Positions 1 through 7,952 of a stretch of DNA of 54,329 bases are shown here, piece by piece; position 1 is the first letter of the stretch, and each line of letters opens with the position of its first letter. The DNA lies in NCBI GenBank assembly GCA_023264975.1, contig JAHFUS010000018.1, positions 2,333 to 56,661 of the forward strand, in the 5' to 3' direction. This DNA is from Actinomycetes bacterium (lineage in GTDB: Bacteria > Actinomycetota > Acidimicrobiia > Acidimicrobiales > GCA-2861595). The position numbers were made by a program, and so were the translations under genes. Under the pieces are notes generated by a model. The model ran no database searches. It worked only from the letters and a program-made list of their open reading frames with translations, and had not been told where the DNA came from.

Positions 1-54
1 CTGCCGGCGGGGCACCCGCTGCCGGCGGGGCACCCGCTGCCGGCGAGGCACCTG
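1..54. repeat. Three tandem 18-bp repeats
   Basis: Units at 1-18, 19-36 and 37-54. The first two are identical (ctgccggcggggcacccg) and the third differs at two positions. They are in frame with the partial protein and encode a hexapeptide A-A-G-G-A-P. The array may continue upstream of the window. Confidence 0.85.
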
Positions 55-371
55 CGTCAGATGTCGCACGGACGGCGCCGTCCGGGCCCGCTGCCGGCGA
101 AGACCGCTCGGTAGCCGCTGAGCCGACCCCGATGGATGTGCCGCCCGCCGAGGAACCCATCGCGACCGCGGTCGCCGGCGACACTCCGGCCATCGAGCCC
201 GAGGCGGCCGGCGCGGCAACGTCGCCGGGGTTCGCCGCCGACACAGCCGCCGCGATGGCCGTGCCCGAGGTGCCGGCGGCCGACGAGACCCCTCCACCCG
301 CGGCCTCTCCGGTTCCGACGGCGGAGACGGCGTCCGTGAAAACCCTTGGGGGGGAAGCGCCCGGCAGCTAG
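1..371 (+). CDS. C-terminal part of an Ala/Pro/Glu-rich protein (5' end outside window)
   Basis: An open frame (codons from position 3) runs from the window edge to a TAG at 369-371. The visible 122 residues are almost only Ala, Pro, Gly, Glu, Val and Thr, with no hydrophobic core, and look like a disordered tail or linker. The first 54 bases are three 18-bp repeats encoding A-A-G-G-A-P. Codon composition agrees with a real high-GC coding frame, but no family can be named. It converges with the NUDIX gene at 473. Function unknown. Confidence 0.55.
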   Translation, partial: AGGAPAAGGAPAAGEAPASDVARTAPSGPAAGEDRSVAAEPTPMDVPPAEEPIATAVAGDTPAIEPEAAGAATSPGFAADTAAAMAVPEVPAADETPPPAASPVPTAETASVKTLGGEAPGS

Positions 372-472
372 TCCGAGCGCCCGTTTAGCCGAGTCCTGAG
401 GGCGCAGCCGAGAGCGAGGTCCAGCCAGAGGAGTCGATTTCGGCACAGGCCGACATCGACGTCGGACCTGGA

Positions 473-880
473 TCAGGTGATGACGTCGAGGATCCCGTGC
501 TCGTGGAGGAACTCCGCCAGGCCCTCCACCAGGTTGAGGTCGGCCACGTCGACCAGGGGGACCCATGCCGCCTCGGCCGCATCCGATCCCGCCACCGGGT
601 CGGCCGGGTCGAGCACGCTGACCCGGAAGTCCAGGATCACGAAATGGTGGTCGTCGTCGATGCGCTCGACCCACCCGATGAGCTCGTCGCACATGCCCTC
701 GAGGCCCGTCTCCTCCGCCACCTCGCGCAGGACCGCCTCGGCCAGCGTCTCGCCCCGCTCCACCCGGCCCCCCGGTACCGACCACTCGCCGGCGGCGGGG
801 CCGTGCCCACGGCGGACCAGGAGCAGACGCTCCGCATCGAGCGTCACCGCCCCGACGCAGACCTCGGGCCGCAGCGTCAT
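473..880 (-). CDS. NUDIX hydrolase
   Basis: A 135-residue NUDIX-family pyrophosphohydrolase, probably acting on a nucleoside diphosphate derivative; the substrate cannot be read from sequence. A complete NUDIX box (G-x5-E-x7-R-E-x-x-E-E-x-G) lies at about residues 38-60 (GGRVERGE...REVAEETGL), giving the Mg2+-binding glutamates. The start ATG at 880 overlaps the stop of the GNAT gene (ATGA), so the two are translationally coupled. A longer frame reaching 1009 exists but would run into the GNAT gene and has no family similarity. Last gene of a four-gene minus-strand group. Confidence 0.9.
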   Translation of the reverse strand: MTLRPEVCVGAVTLDAERLLLVRRGHGPAAGEWSVPGGRVERGETLAEAVLREVAEETGLEGMCDELIGWVERIDDDHHFVILDFRVSVLDPADPVAGSDAAEAAWVPLVDVADLNLVEGLAEFLHEHGILDVIT

Positions 881-1368
881 GGCGAGGGCCTCACCCCCTG
901 CTCCATGCGGTGGTGCATCACCAGAAGGCGGGCCGTGAAGCCGGACTCCTCGAAGAAGTTCTTGGTCTCGCGCGCACCCGGCAGCGCCGTCGAGTCGACG
1001 CCGATGCACGTCCGCTGCCGGAACCAGTCGAGCAGCTGGTCCATCATCGCCTCACCCACCCCGATGGCCCGGGCGTCCGGTTCCACGAACAACTCGTCGA
1101 TGATGCCGAGCGAGGTCCCGTCCCGCAAGCCCTCCACCCGGCCGGTGGCGTAGCCGAGCACCACGTCGTCGAGCATGCCGGCGATCACGACCACGTCGGG
1201 GTCGGCCACCGCTGACGCCAACCCGGTATCGAACGGTTCGGCCCGGGCCTCGCGCGCCACGAACACCGCCCCGCCCCGCTCCCGGGCCCCCAGCTCTGCG
1301 AGGGCCATCCGGCACAGGTCGGCCAGCCGGGGAACATCGGCCGCGGTGGCCGGCCGGGCGGCCTCCAT
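877..1368 (-). CDS. GNAT-family N-acetyltransferase
   Basis: A 163-residue acetyltransferase fold. The acetyl-CoA pyrophosphate loop is seen as R-A-I-G-V-G-E in the middle, after the strand [11 protein letters not shown]. It is followed by a helix and the typical C-terminal N-F-F-E-E-S-G-F segment (as in K-x-x-Y-E-x-x-G-F of GNATs). The acceptor is unknown. Its stop overlaps the NUDIX start by 4 bp, and it starts 5 bp after the stop of the 1373 gene, so it is part of the same operon. Confidence 0.87.
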   Translation of the reverse strand: MEAARPATAADVPRLADLCRMALAELGARERGGAVFVAREARAEPFDTGLASAVADPDVVVIAGMLDDVVLGYATGRVEGLRDGTSLGIIDELFVEPDARAIGVGEAMMDQLLDWFRQRTCIGVDSTALPGARETKNFFEESGFTARLLVMHHRMEQGVRPSP

Positions 1369-1372
1369 GGTC

Positions 1373-1891
1373 CTACGCGGCAGACTGAATCTGGGCGATC
1401 CGGCTCAGGATCGTCTTGCGGCCACGGGTGGTCGCCTCGTAGGCCCGCACGGCCTCGAGCTCGTCCGCCGACAGGCCGTCGAGGCGTTGCACCACCTGCG
1501 GTGCCGACAGCGAGTCGTAGCCGGGGATGGCGAGGGCGTCGTCGGACGCCCGGGCCGCCGGCGCGGCGGCTTCGGGCGCGGGCGCCGGGCCCGGGTCGCC
1601 GGCCGCCTGGTCGCCGTCGCCGGCGGCAGGCTCTTCGGTGGCGGTGGAGCGTCGGGGGTCGGGCACCAGGCCCAGGTCGGCCAGGCGCTCGGTGGCCTGG
1701 CGGACGAGCTTGCCCGCCTCCCGCTGGCCCATGTCGACCGCCATCTTGCCGATGAAACGGGCGCCCGTGGCCTCCTGGCGGCCCTTGGCGATGAGGCGGG
1801 GCAACTCCTCCCGCGCCGTGACCAACACGCCCAGGGGCGCGTGGACCAGCAGGTCCACGGCCCGATCGACCGGCGACCGCTCGGCCGTCAT
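1373..1891 (-). CDS. Conserved actinobacterial protein with C-terminal helical PGYDSLSA domain
   Basis: 172 residues. The N-terminal part (to about residue 85) is amphipathic helix with a basic and hydrophobic pattern (LLVHAPLGVLVTAREELPRL). A low-complexity Ala/Pro/Glu linker follows, then a C-terminal module starting PGYDSLSAPQVVQRLDGLS and continuing ELEAVRAYEATTRGR. This C-terminal module resembles one I recall in actinobacterial lipid-droplet-associated proteins, but no biochemical role can be read. ATG at 1891 overlaps the DUF4193 stop (ATGA), which decides the start; a frame extended to 1957 would overlap DUF4193 much further. Confidence 0.7.
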   Translation of the reverse strand: MTAERSPVDRAVDLLVHAPLGVLVTAREELPRLIAKGRQEATGARFIGKMAVDMGQREAGKLVRQATERLADLGLVPDPRRSTATEEPAAGDGDQAAGDPGPAPAPEAAAPAARASDDALAIPGYDSLSAPQVVQRLDGLSADELEAVRAYEATTRGRKTILSRIAQIQSAA

Positions 1892-2352
1892 ACGCAGTCC
1901 CGGCACAGCTGGCGCTCGGCGTCCGCCAGCTGGCTCGGGTGCTTCACGAGGAAGCACGACTGGCAGGAGAACTCGTCGGGTTGCTTGGGCAGCACCTTGG
2001 TGGTGGTCTCGACGCGATCCTCCTGGTCGGTCGCCTCCTCGGTGTCCTCGTCGTCGGCCACGACCAGCTTCTCCTTGAGGATCACGTCGAGGCTGGCCTC
2101 CACGTCGTCCTCGTCGGCCTCGTCGTCGTCCTCCTCCTCGTCGTCGTCGTCCGACGAGGCCGGGGCCACCACCGGCACAACCGGCACGAGCACGTCGTCG
2201 ATCTCGGGCAGCTCGACCTCGTCGACGGCACCGTCGAGGCCGTCGTCGAGGAGATCGTCGTCGGGCATGTCGTCGAGATCGGCGTTCTCGAGATCCTCGG
2301 GTTCTTCTACGTCTTCGTCGAGGAGTTCCTCGTCGACGTTGTCTTCAGCCAT
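1888..2352 (-). CDS. DUF4193 family zinc-ribbon protein
   Basis: 154 residues with an extremely acidic N-terminal two thirds (runs of Asp/Glu interrupted by a Val/Pro/Ala stretch) and a compact C-terminal zinc-ribbon-like end: C-Q-S-C-F-L-V-K-H-x-S-Q, then L-C-R-D-C-V. The C-x2-C...C-x2-C pair and the FLVKH signature are those of DUF4193, a family largely confined to Actinobacteria with no established function. First gene of the minus-strand group DUF4193, 1373 gene, GNAT, NUDIX. The acidic part is longer than in the usual about 100-residue members. Confidence 0.85.
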   Translation of the reverse strand: MAEDNVDEELLDEDVEEPEDLENADLDDMPDDDLLDDGLDGAVDEVELPEIDDVLVPVVPVVAPASSDDDDEEEDDDEADEDDVEASLDVILKEKLVVADDEDTEEATDQEDRVETTTKVLPKQPDEFSCQSCFLVKHPSQLADAERQLCRDCV

Positions 2353-2707
2353 GTCGTCCCCTGCGAGCGGTTCGGGCGGGCGGAACGATACACCCGGGCG
2401 GAACCTATCCGGGAAGGTGCCGGAGGTCCCAGGAAGCCGTTGGTGCCGTCCTGTGGCTCGACCGTTCGCAGCCGCGACGATGAGTTATCGGGACGTTCTC
2501 TACTTGGCTTCCTGGAAACCCCAGCATGCCCGACGACTACCCCCTCCGCTTCCCCGAGGGGAACCAGAGGCCCACGACCTTGGCGTCTGGGGCGTCTTGG
2601 GACGGCGCACAGTCTCCCACGCCCGCCCACGCCCCTCAAGGCGCCCTGACCTGCGGCTTCGCGCGTCCTCCCAGGTCAGCGGGGTTGCCAGGCCCGCGAC
2701 TTTCTGC
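2353..2707. other. 355-bp intergenic region without a convincing gene
   Basis: Short frames on both strands here have no start signal and no family similarity. The part next to 2352 must hold the promoter of the DUF4193 operon, with a G-rich SD-like stretch just before its ATG. The part next to 2708 follows the lytic transglycosylase gene and contains an inverted repeat CTGACCT/AGGTCAG (2647-2653 and 2675-2681). A 14-mer at 2643-2656 recurs at 22651-22664. I see no tRNA or known ncRNA. Confidence 0.6.
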
Positions 2708-3436
2708 TCAGAATTTTGCGCGGAGGGCCAACACGTTGGCCACGTAGCGCCTCGTCTCCGGGAACGGCCCCTGGCGGCGCACGGAGGCCAGCCCCTGGTA
2801 GTACGACGACAGGGCCAGCGGCACGTCACCTTTGTTCTGGCGCAGCAGGTAGGCGAGGAACCGGGCCGACATGCGGATGTTGTGCTCCGGCTTCCTCGGG
2901 TCGAGGTTCGCCTCGAGCAGGATGCCGTTCACGAAGGCGATGGTGTCGGGCATGAGCTGGCCGATGCCGACCGCCTTGGTGGACGACACCTTTCCGTTCT
3001 GCCAGCCCGACTCCAGCCAGGTCATGGCCTTGAACAGATCGGCCGGCACGCCGAACTCGGCCGCCGCAGCGTCGAAGGTGGGGACCATGGCGAGCCGGTC
3101 GGGTTGGGCCCTCAGCCGCTCGGGCAGCGACGCCGGCACCTTTGCGGCGGCAGGCCTGGCCGCCGGCGGAGCGGCGGGCGCCGCCCCGGGCACGACGAGC
3201 CGGGCCCCGGCCCGCACCAGGTGGACATCGTCGATGCCGTTGGCCTGGGCCAGGCTGGCGACGGTGACCCCGAGCGACCTGGCCAGACCGGACAGCGTGT
3301 CGCCTTCGGCGACAACAACGCGCGAGCCCGGCTCGGCGGCAGCCCCCTTGGGCGCGGCGGCCGCCTGGCCACCGACGGCCACACCGAGGATGCCGACCAG
3401 GGCCAGCGCTCCCCGCAGGCGGTAGTTCAACACCAC
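2708..3436 (-). CDS. Secreted LysM / lytic transglycosylase (SLT) protein
   Basis: 242 residues: an N-terminal hydrophobic signal segment (about residues 8-28), a LysM peptidoglycan-binding domain (about 38-84: VVVAEGDTLSGLARSLGVTVASLAQANGI...) and a linker. A soluble lytic transglycosylase domain follows (about 115-242) with the catalytic Glu in T-W-L-E-S-G-W-Q-N and the G-x-G-Q-L-M-P motif. It probably cleaves glycan strands between MurNAc and GlcNAc outside the membrane. The start is GTG at 3436 or the next GTG at 3433, overlapping the end of the M23 gene by about 10 bp, so the two hydrolases form one operon. Confidence 0.88.
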   Translation of the reverse strand: MVLNYRLRGALALVGILGVAVGGQAAAAPKGAAAEPGSRVVVAEGDTLSGLARSLGVTVASLAQANGIDDVHLVRAGARLVVPGAAPAAPPAARPAAAKVPASLPERLRAQPDRLAMVPTFDAAAAEFGVPADLFKAMTWLESGWQNGKVSSTKAVGIGQLMPDTIAFVNGILLEANLDPRKPEHNIRMSARFLAYLLRQNKGDVPLALSSYYQGLASVRRQGPFPETRRYVANVLALRAKF

Positions 3437-4254
3437 TGGTGCAGCGTCGGGTAGGGGTTCACGGAGGGCCCGCCTCCTGGCTTGAGCTCGAAGTGCAGAT
3501 GGGGCGTGGTGCCCTTGGCGTTCCCGGTGGTGCCGACGGTGCCGACGACGGCGCCCCGGTCCACCCGCCCCGCCGGCGCCAGGGTGTCGAGGTGGGCGCC
3601 GTAGTACGTGTTGCCGTCGTCGCCGTCGAGGTAGTAGCCGTTGCCGGCAATCGCTCCGATGCTGTGGCGGGTTGTGCCGCCCACGTTGGCCACCACGGGT
3701 GTGCCCCGGGCGGCGAAGATGTCCACGCCGAGGTGGCGCCGGCCACCTTCACGCGGTTGGCCCCAGCCGTCGGAGAACTGGTGGGCGCCCTGTACAGGGC
3801 ACAACCACGGCGGCCCGGGCACCACCAGGTCCGCTCCGATGCGGATCAGGTTGGCGTCCTTCAGGTTGTTGGCCGTCACCAGTTCGGCCACGGTGGTGTC
3901 GTACAGGCGTGCGATGGCGGCCAGGTTCTCGCCCGCCGTCACCTGATGGGTGCGCCCGCCCCCGGCCACCACCTCGGGGGACGGCAGCGCCGGCAGCGGG
4001 GCTGCGGTGGCGGCCGGCGACGGCTCCCCCGGCGTCGGGATGGTGAGCACCCGGCCGGCTCGTACGTAGTTGACGTCTGTGATGCTGTTGGCCTTGGCCA
4101 GGGCCTCGATAGGCACGCCCGTCTTCTTGGCCACGCGGGAGAGCGTCTCGCCCTCGCGCACCTTGTACGTCCCGGTCGACGGCGCCGGCCCGGCGGCAGC
4201 CGACCCGGCGAGGGCCAGCAGCACCAGCCCCGCCACGACCTGCAGTCCTCGCAC
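3427..4254 (-). CDS. Secreted double-LysM M23 peptidase
   Basis: 275 residues: a short signal peptide (GLQVVAGLVLLALAGSAAAG), two LysM domains (about 30-75 and 102-147) and a C-terminal M23 (LytM) metallopeptidase. The Zn ligands are visible as R-H-L-G-V-D-I and H-L-H-F-E-L, so the domain should be active on peptidoglycan cross-links. GTG at 4254 is chosen because a GGAGGAG Shine-Dalgarno lies 5 nt before it (4260-4266); a TTG at 4275 is possible but has no ribosome-binding site. It is upstream of, and overlapping with, the LysM/SLT gene, giving a glycan-cleaving plus peptide-cleaving pair, divergent from alanine racemase. Confidence 0.9.
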   Translation of the reverse strand: MRGLQVVAGLVLLALAGSAAAGPAPSTGTYKVREGETLSRVAKKTGVPIEALAKANSITDVNYVRAGRVLTIPTPGEPSPAATAAPLPALPSPEVVAGGGRTHQVTAGENLAAIARLYDTTVAELVTANNLKDANLIRIGADLVVPGPPWLCPVQGAHQFSDGWGQPREGGRRHLGVDIFAARGTPVVANVGGTTRHSIGAIAGNGYYLDGDDGNTYYGAHLDTLAPAGRVDRGAVVGTVGTTGNAKGTTPHLHFELKPGGGPSVNPYPTLHQWC

Positions 4255-4400
4255 GCGCGCTCCTCCGCCAGTCAAACGGGAAGGTTACTCCTACCCCATT
4301 GTCAACAGCAACCCCATCCTCAACATCAACAACAGAGTGCTTCCCGAGACCGTCCGTCCGTAGATCGCTCCGCGACCGCGTCCGGTAACGTCGCCCCACC

Positions 4401-5549
4401 GTGGTGGACAAGGGCGCGGCCGGCGGATGGCGGGCCACGTGGGCGGAGATCGATCTGGCCGCCGTCCGCCACAACGTCGGCGTCCTGATCGAGCGGTGCT
4501 CCCCCGCCGCGGTCTGCGCCGTGGTGAAGGCGGACGGCTACGGGCACGGCTCGGTCGACGTCGCCCGGGCCGCCGTCGATGGTGGCGCCACGTGGCTGGC
4601 CGTGGCCTTGGTCGAGGAAGGGCAGGCGTTGCGGGACGCGGGCGTCGATGCACCGATCCTGTTGCTGGCCGAGCCGCCCGCCGCCTCCATGGCCGCAGTA
4701 CGACAGGCCGGCCTGACGCCCACCCTCTACACGCCCGACGGCGTGGCCGCCGCCTCGAGCGCCGGCGCCGCGGGTGGCGAGCCCCTGGTCGCACACCTGA
4801 AGGTGGACACCGGGATGCACCGCGTGGGCGCCGACCCAGCGGATGCCCTCGCCCTCGCCCGGGCCATCGACAAGGCGCCGGGCCTGCGCCTCGGCGGCAC
4901 CTGGACCCACCTGGCGGTGGCCGACGATCCCGCCCAGGCGTCGTACACCACGGCGCAGCTGCTCCGTTTCGACGCGGTGCTGGCCGAGCTGCGGACAGCC
5001 GCCATCGATCCCGGCCTCCTCCACGCCGCCAACTCGGCCGGCGCCCTCGCCGAGGCGTCGTCGCGCTACGACATGGTCCGTTGCGGCATCTCCGTGTACG
5101 GCTACTCCCCCGTCCCCCTTCCGGACGGCTGTCAATCCCTGCGACCGGCGCTCTCCCTACGGTCGAGAGTGAGCCTGGCCCGGCCCCTGGCCGCCGGCGA
5201 GCGGGTGTCCTACGGACTGCGTTATGCCCTCGCCGCCGACTCGGTGGTGGCCACCGTGCCCCTCGGGTACGCCGACGGCGTGCCCCGGCGGCTGTCGGCG
5301 GTTGGCGGTGAGGTGCTCGTCGGCGGCCGGCGAAGGCCGATCGCCGGCACCGTCACCATGGACCAGCTCATGGTGGACTGCGGTCCCGGCGCCGACGTGG
5401 CGGCCGGCGACGAGGTGGTGCTGCTCGGGCGCCAGGGCGGTGAAGAGATCACGGCCGACGAATGGGCCGGCCGCCTCGACACCATCGCCTACGAGATCCT
5501 GTGCGGGATCTCCAAGCGGGTGCCCCGGGTGGTGCGGGACGGGCCCTGA
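4401..5549 (+). CDS. alr: Alanine racemase
   Basis: 382 residues, normal length. PLP-dependent interconversion of L- and D-alanine for peptidoglycan. The PLP lysine is Lys43 in A-V-V-K-A-D-G-Y-G-H-G. The second catalytic tyrosine lies in the S-Y-G-L-R-Y stretch, and the G-Y-A-D-G and T-M-D-Q signatures are present. The GTG start has no clear SD; a TAACGT hexamer lies at 4386-4391, so transcription may begin very near the start codon. It sits next to two cell-wall hydrolases on the opposite strand, a wall-metabolism context. Confidence 0.95.
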   Translation: MVDKGAAGGWRATWAEIDLAAVRHNVGVLIERCSPAAVCAVVKADGYGHGSVDVARAAVDGGATWLAVALVEEGQALRDAGVDAPILLLAEPPAASMAAVRQAGLTPTLYTPDGVAAASSAGAAGGEPLVAHLKVDTGMHRVGADPADALALARAIDKAPGLRLGGTWTHLAVADDPAQASYTTAQLLRFDAVLAELRTAAIDPGLLHAANSAGALAEASSRYDMVRCGISVYGYSPVPLPDGCQSLRPALSLRSRVSLARPLAAGERVSYGLRYALAADSVVATVPLGYADGVPRRLSAVGGEVLVGGRRRPIAGTVTMDQLMVDCGPGADVAAGDEVVLLGRQGGEEITADEWAGRLDTIAYEILCGISKRVPRVVRDGP

Positions 5550-5589
5550 CGAACGAGCAGCCCGGTCCCTGCCTTCTGGTCCCGGGAAC

Positions 5590-5605
5590 CGACCGCCAGC
5601 GGTCG
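5590..5605. terminator. Short hairpin between convergent alr and thyX-like genes
   Basis: A perfect 7-bp palindromic stem CGACCGC/GCGGTCG with a CA loop, followed on the plus strand by ATTT. It lies between two convergent genes, as expected for a bidirectional terminator, but the stem is short and lacks a long T tract. Confidence 0.35.
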
Positions 5606-5626
5606 ATTTCCGTGACCAGAACGCAC

Positions 5627-7231
5627 TCAGGAGCTTGACGACCGGCGGGCCTCGGCCCGCCGCTCCGACTCCAGGCGCTCGAGGTCGTAGGTGCCGTGGT
5701 CGACGAAGGTCATCATCTCGGCCACCACCCGATGGCCGGCCTGCTCGGCGATGAGGCGGTGCATATCCTGGCACACCCGCCGGTACTCGGGGTGGCCCTG
5801 GGGGCCGGTGCGCAGCTCGAGCATGTGCATGGCCGAGCGGGCGTTGAGCTGCATGGCGTAGCGCACCTTGTAGGCCAGGGCCACGGCGTAGCCGGCCTGG
5901 GCCGGGAAGGGGCCGGCCAGGTCGCCGTGAAGCTGGGCCGAGCGCTCCATGGCCTCGTCGAACGCGCCCCGCCGGCCCGCCTCGTCGACCGCCTCGGGCC
6001 GGACGAACCCGTGGTGGGGCGTGAGGGCCTGCCACTCGATGGTGAGCATGCGGTGACGCTGGAGATCCCGAAAAGCCCCGTAGTCGGACACCACGTCGAA
6101 GCGGTAGCCGATGCGCTCCAGCGCCCGCCCCGGGCGCTGGCGCCGGTTTGACCGCTCCCCCGCGTAGGCCCGGGCCACGGTCAGTTTCTCGTCGGCGCCC
6201 AAGGTGCGCACCCTGGCGAGGATCTGGTCGTCGGGCAGGTCGGTGTACGGGTAGAGCATGGCGGCGACGAGCTTGTCCTCGGCGTCGGGGTCGAAGTCGA
6301 CGAGGGTGACGGCGGGACGGGACTCGGGTTTCTCGTCGCCCAGGAGCCGGGCGGCGACGGAGTGCATGGCGCCGCTGTTCGTCTCCAAATATGCCGACCA
6401 GGCGCCCCCCCGGTCGGGCATGTCGACCCGTTTGAGGAACGACGGGATGACCTTGCGGAGCTCGGTGAGCATCATCGCCGCGTAGGCCCGGGCCTCGGGC
6501 AGGGCCGACGCCCGCATGCGCAGGAGGAGCATCTCGTAGGCCTGGCCGGTGCCGTAGATGCCGACGTTGGACAGGGCGGCGGCGGGCAGGATGCCCCGCA
6601 GGGCGTCGAACGCCTTGGCCCGGACCGACTGGCGGTAGACGAAGTCGGAGTCCCCCGCCTCCTTCGGGTAACGCCCTGCGAACCACTCCTGCATCTGGGG
6701 CACGAGCTTGGCGTAGGTGTCGAACATGCGGTCCATGGCGCCCACGTAGCGGGCTCCGAAGGGTGAGTCCACCACCGCCGGGTCCCGGACGTAGCGGTAT
6801 CGGCCATTGTCGCGCATGTCATAGGCGACGTAGCGGGTGGACTGCTCCAGGTAGGCCATGAGGCGGCCCCACTCGAGGACCTTGGTGAGCAGGTTCGACG
6901 CCTGCTCGCAGGCCAGGTGCACCCCGCCCAGCTGGGCCACCGAGTCGTCGCCGTACTCCAGGAACACCTTGTCGTAGAGCTTCTCGGCCCGCGCCACGCC
7001 CATGGTGGCATCGACGGTGAGGTCGCCGGCCATGTCGAGGTCGACCACGAACTCGTCGAGGAACAGCCGCCGCAGGCTCTTGGCCGACCGCGAGTACCGG
7101 GCGAACAGGGCACCCTTCACGACCTCCGGGAGGTTCACCAGGGCGAACACTGGCCGGTCGAGGTTGGTGAAGTAGCGGCGCAGGACCGCCTGCTCGTCCT
7201 CGGTGAAGGTCTCCGGCGGGGGGACGGCCAT
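5627..7231 (-). CDS. Tandem ThyX-like (FAD-dependent thymidylate synthase family) protein
   Basis: 534 residues, more than twice the length of canonical ThyX (about 220-250). Two ThyX-like halves can be seen. The N-terminal half has E-W-G-R-L-M-A-Y-L-E-Q-S-T-R-Y at about 120-134, matching the second half of the R-H-R-x7-S-x-R-Y motif. The C-terminal half has Q-R-H-R-M-L-T-I-E-W-Q-A-L-T-P at about 391-405, keeping R-H-R but losing the Ser/Arg part. Neither half alone carries a complete motif, so dUMP methylation is uncertain. The ATG at 7231 is preferred; an in-frame GTG 24 nt upstream is possible. Downstream of the lipid-kinase-like gene on the same strand. Confidence 0.75.
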   Translation of the reverse strand: MAVPPPETFTEDEQAVLRRYFTNLDRPVFALVNLPEVVKGALFARYSRSAKSLRRLFLDEFVVDLDMAGDLTVDATMGVARAEKLYDKVFLEYGDDSVAQLGGVHLACEQASNLLTKVLEWGRLMAYLEQSTRYVAYDMRDNGRYRYVRDPAVVDSPFGARYVGAMDRMFDTYAKLVPQMQEWFAGRYPKEAGDSDFVYRQSVRAKAFDALRGILPAAALSNVGIYGTGQAYEMLLLRMRASALPEARAYAAMMLTELRKVIPSFLKRVDMPDRGGAWSAYLETNSGAMHSVAARLLGDEKPESRPAVTLVDFDPDAEDKLVAAMLYPYTDLPDDQILARVRTLGADEKLTVARAYAGERSNRRQRPGRALERIGYRFDVVSDYGAFRDLQRHRMLTIEWQALTPHHGFVRPEAVDEAGRRGAFDEAMERSAQLHGDLAGPFPAQAGYAVALAYKVRYAMQLNARSAMHMLELRTGPQGHPEYRRVCQDMHRLIAEQAGHRVVAEMMTFVDHGTYDLERLESERRAEARRSSSS

Positions 7232-7287
7232 GGGGATCGCCAGCGTACGACCCACCTCCCCGTCTGACGCGGACCGCCGTCCGCGCG

Positions 7288-7896
7288 CTAGATCACCACT
7301 GTGAGCGCGTCCACCTCCACCCGCACCGACAGCATGCGGCCCCGCCCTACGGCGACGCCGTCGACCCACACGTCGAGAGCCCGGGGCAGCTCGACCTGCA
7401 CGGCCGGGAGCCGGCGCTCGGTGATCCGGGGGTGCGGCAGGTGGGTGCCGTGGTGGAGGCGGGCCCGCACCTTGGGCAGGTCCGACAGCGTGAGGTCGGA
7501 CTGGTAGGTGTCGAGCTTGGCATCGCCCGGGTGGGCCCGGGGCCCCAGGTTCCACTCCCCCAGCCACTGCGCGTTCATGGCGACGAAGCTGTGCCGCCAG
7601 AACCGGTCCCGGGCCACCAGGTGGGCCACGAACAGGTACGGCCGCCCGTCGACCAGCGCCTCACCCAGGTCGACCGGGAAGGTGACGGCCTCGGGCGACC
7701 GCAGCCGGGACTCGTCGCCCAGTCCACCGAGGGTGTGCCACAGGTCGCCGCCGAGCAGGCCGAGGGCGGGGAACGGCCGGCCCTCCCGGCGGGCACCCTC
7801 CAGCACGGCGCGCGCCTCGGCGTCGCTGCGCGCAACGACGCCGTCATCGGGCAGCGCCCCTGGCGCTCCCCACGCCTTGCCCTTCTCGATCGTCAT
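7288..7896 (-). CDS. Diacylglycerol/lipid kinase C-terminal-domain-like protein
   Basis: 202 residues. The sequence (LGLLGGDLWHTLGG, FPVDLGEALVDGRPYLFVAHLVAR, MNAQWLGEWNLGPRAHPGDAKLD, LPRALDVWVDGVAVGR, LSVRVEVDALTVV) follows the beta-sandwich C-terminal part of YegS/DAGK-type lipid kinases, including R-A-H-P-x-D-x-x-L-D. The N-terminal ATP-binding G-G-D-G-T domain is absent, so this is not a complete kinase; related stand-alone proteins exist in Actinobacteria with unknown role. The initiator region lies just downstream of the 44-bp palindrome at 7909-7952. Confidence 0.65.
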   Translation of the reverse strand: MTIEKGKAWGAPGALPDDGVVARSDAEARAVLEGARREGRPFPALGLLGGDLWHTLGGLGDESRLRSPEAVTFPVDLGEALVDGRPYLFVAHLVARDRFWRHSFVAMNAQWLGEWNLGPRAHPGDAKLDTYQSDLTLSDLPKVRARLHHGTHLPHPRITERRLPAVQVELPRALDVWVDGVAVGRGRMLSVRVEVDALTVVI

Positions 7897-7908
7897 CGCT
7901 CACCTCGT

Positions 7909-7952
7909 TCCCGAGTAAATAGAGCGCCATTTTGGCGCTCTATTTACTCGGG
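7909..7952. repeat. Perfect 21-bp inverted repeat with 2-nt loop
   Basis: Arms 7909-7929 and 7932-7952 are exact reverse complements, separated by TT. The arms begin TCCCGAGTAAATAGAGCG. The palindrome is AT-rich compared with its surroundings. The helY stop codon (7940-7942) lies inside the right arm, and the start of the next minus-strand gene is 12 bp past the left arm. It could be the helY terminator (no T tract follows) or an operator; see findings. Confidence 0.95.

Noticed and set aside
1-54. CRISPR-like array at the window start
   Set aside because: The 18-bp units are directly adjacent with no spacers and are in frame with a coding sequence.
2353-2707. tRNA or structured RNA in the longest intergenic gap
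   Set aside because: No cloverleaf, no T-loop sequence and no recognisable ncRNA consensus could be found.
5157-6686. Minus-strand 509-codon frame across alr and the ThyX-like gene
   Set aside because: Low-complexity Arg/Gly/Pro translation typical of out-of-frame high-GC DNA; it overlaps two well supported genes.
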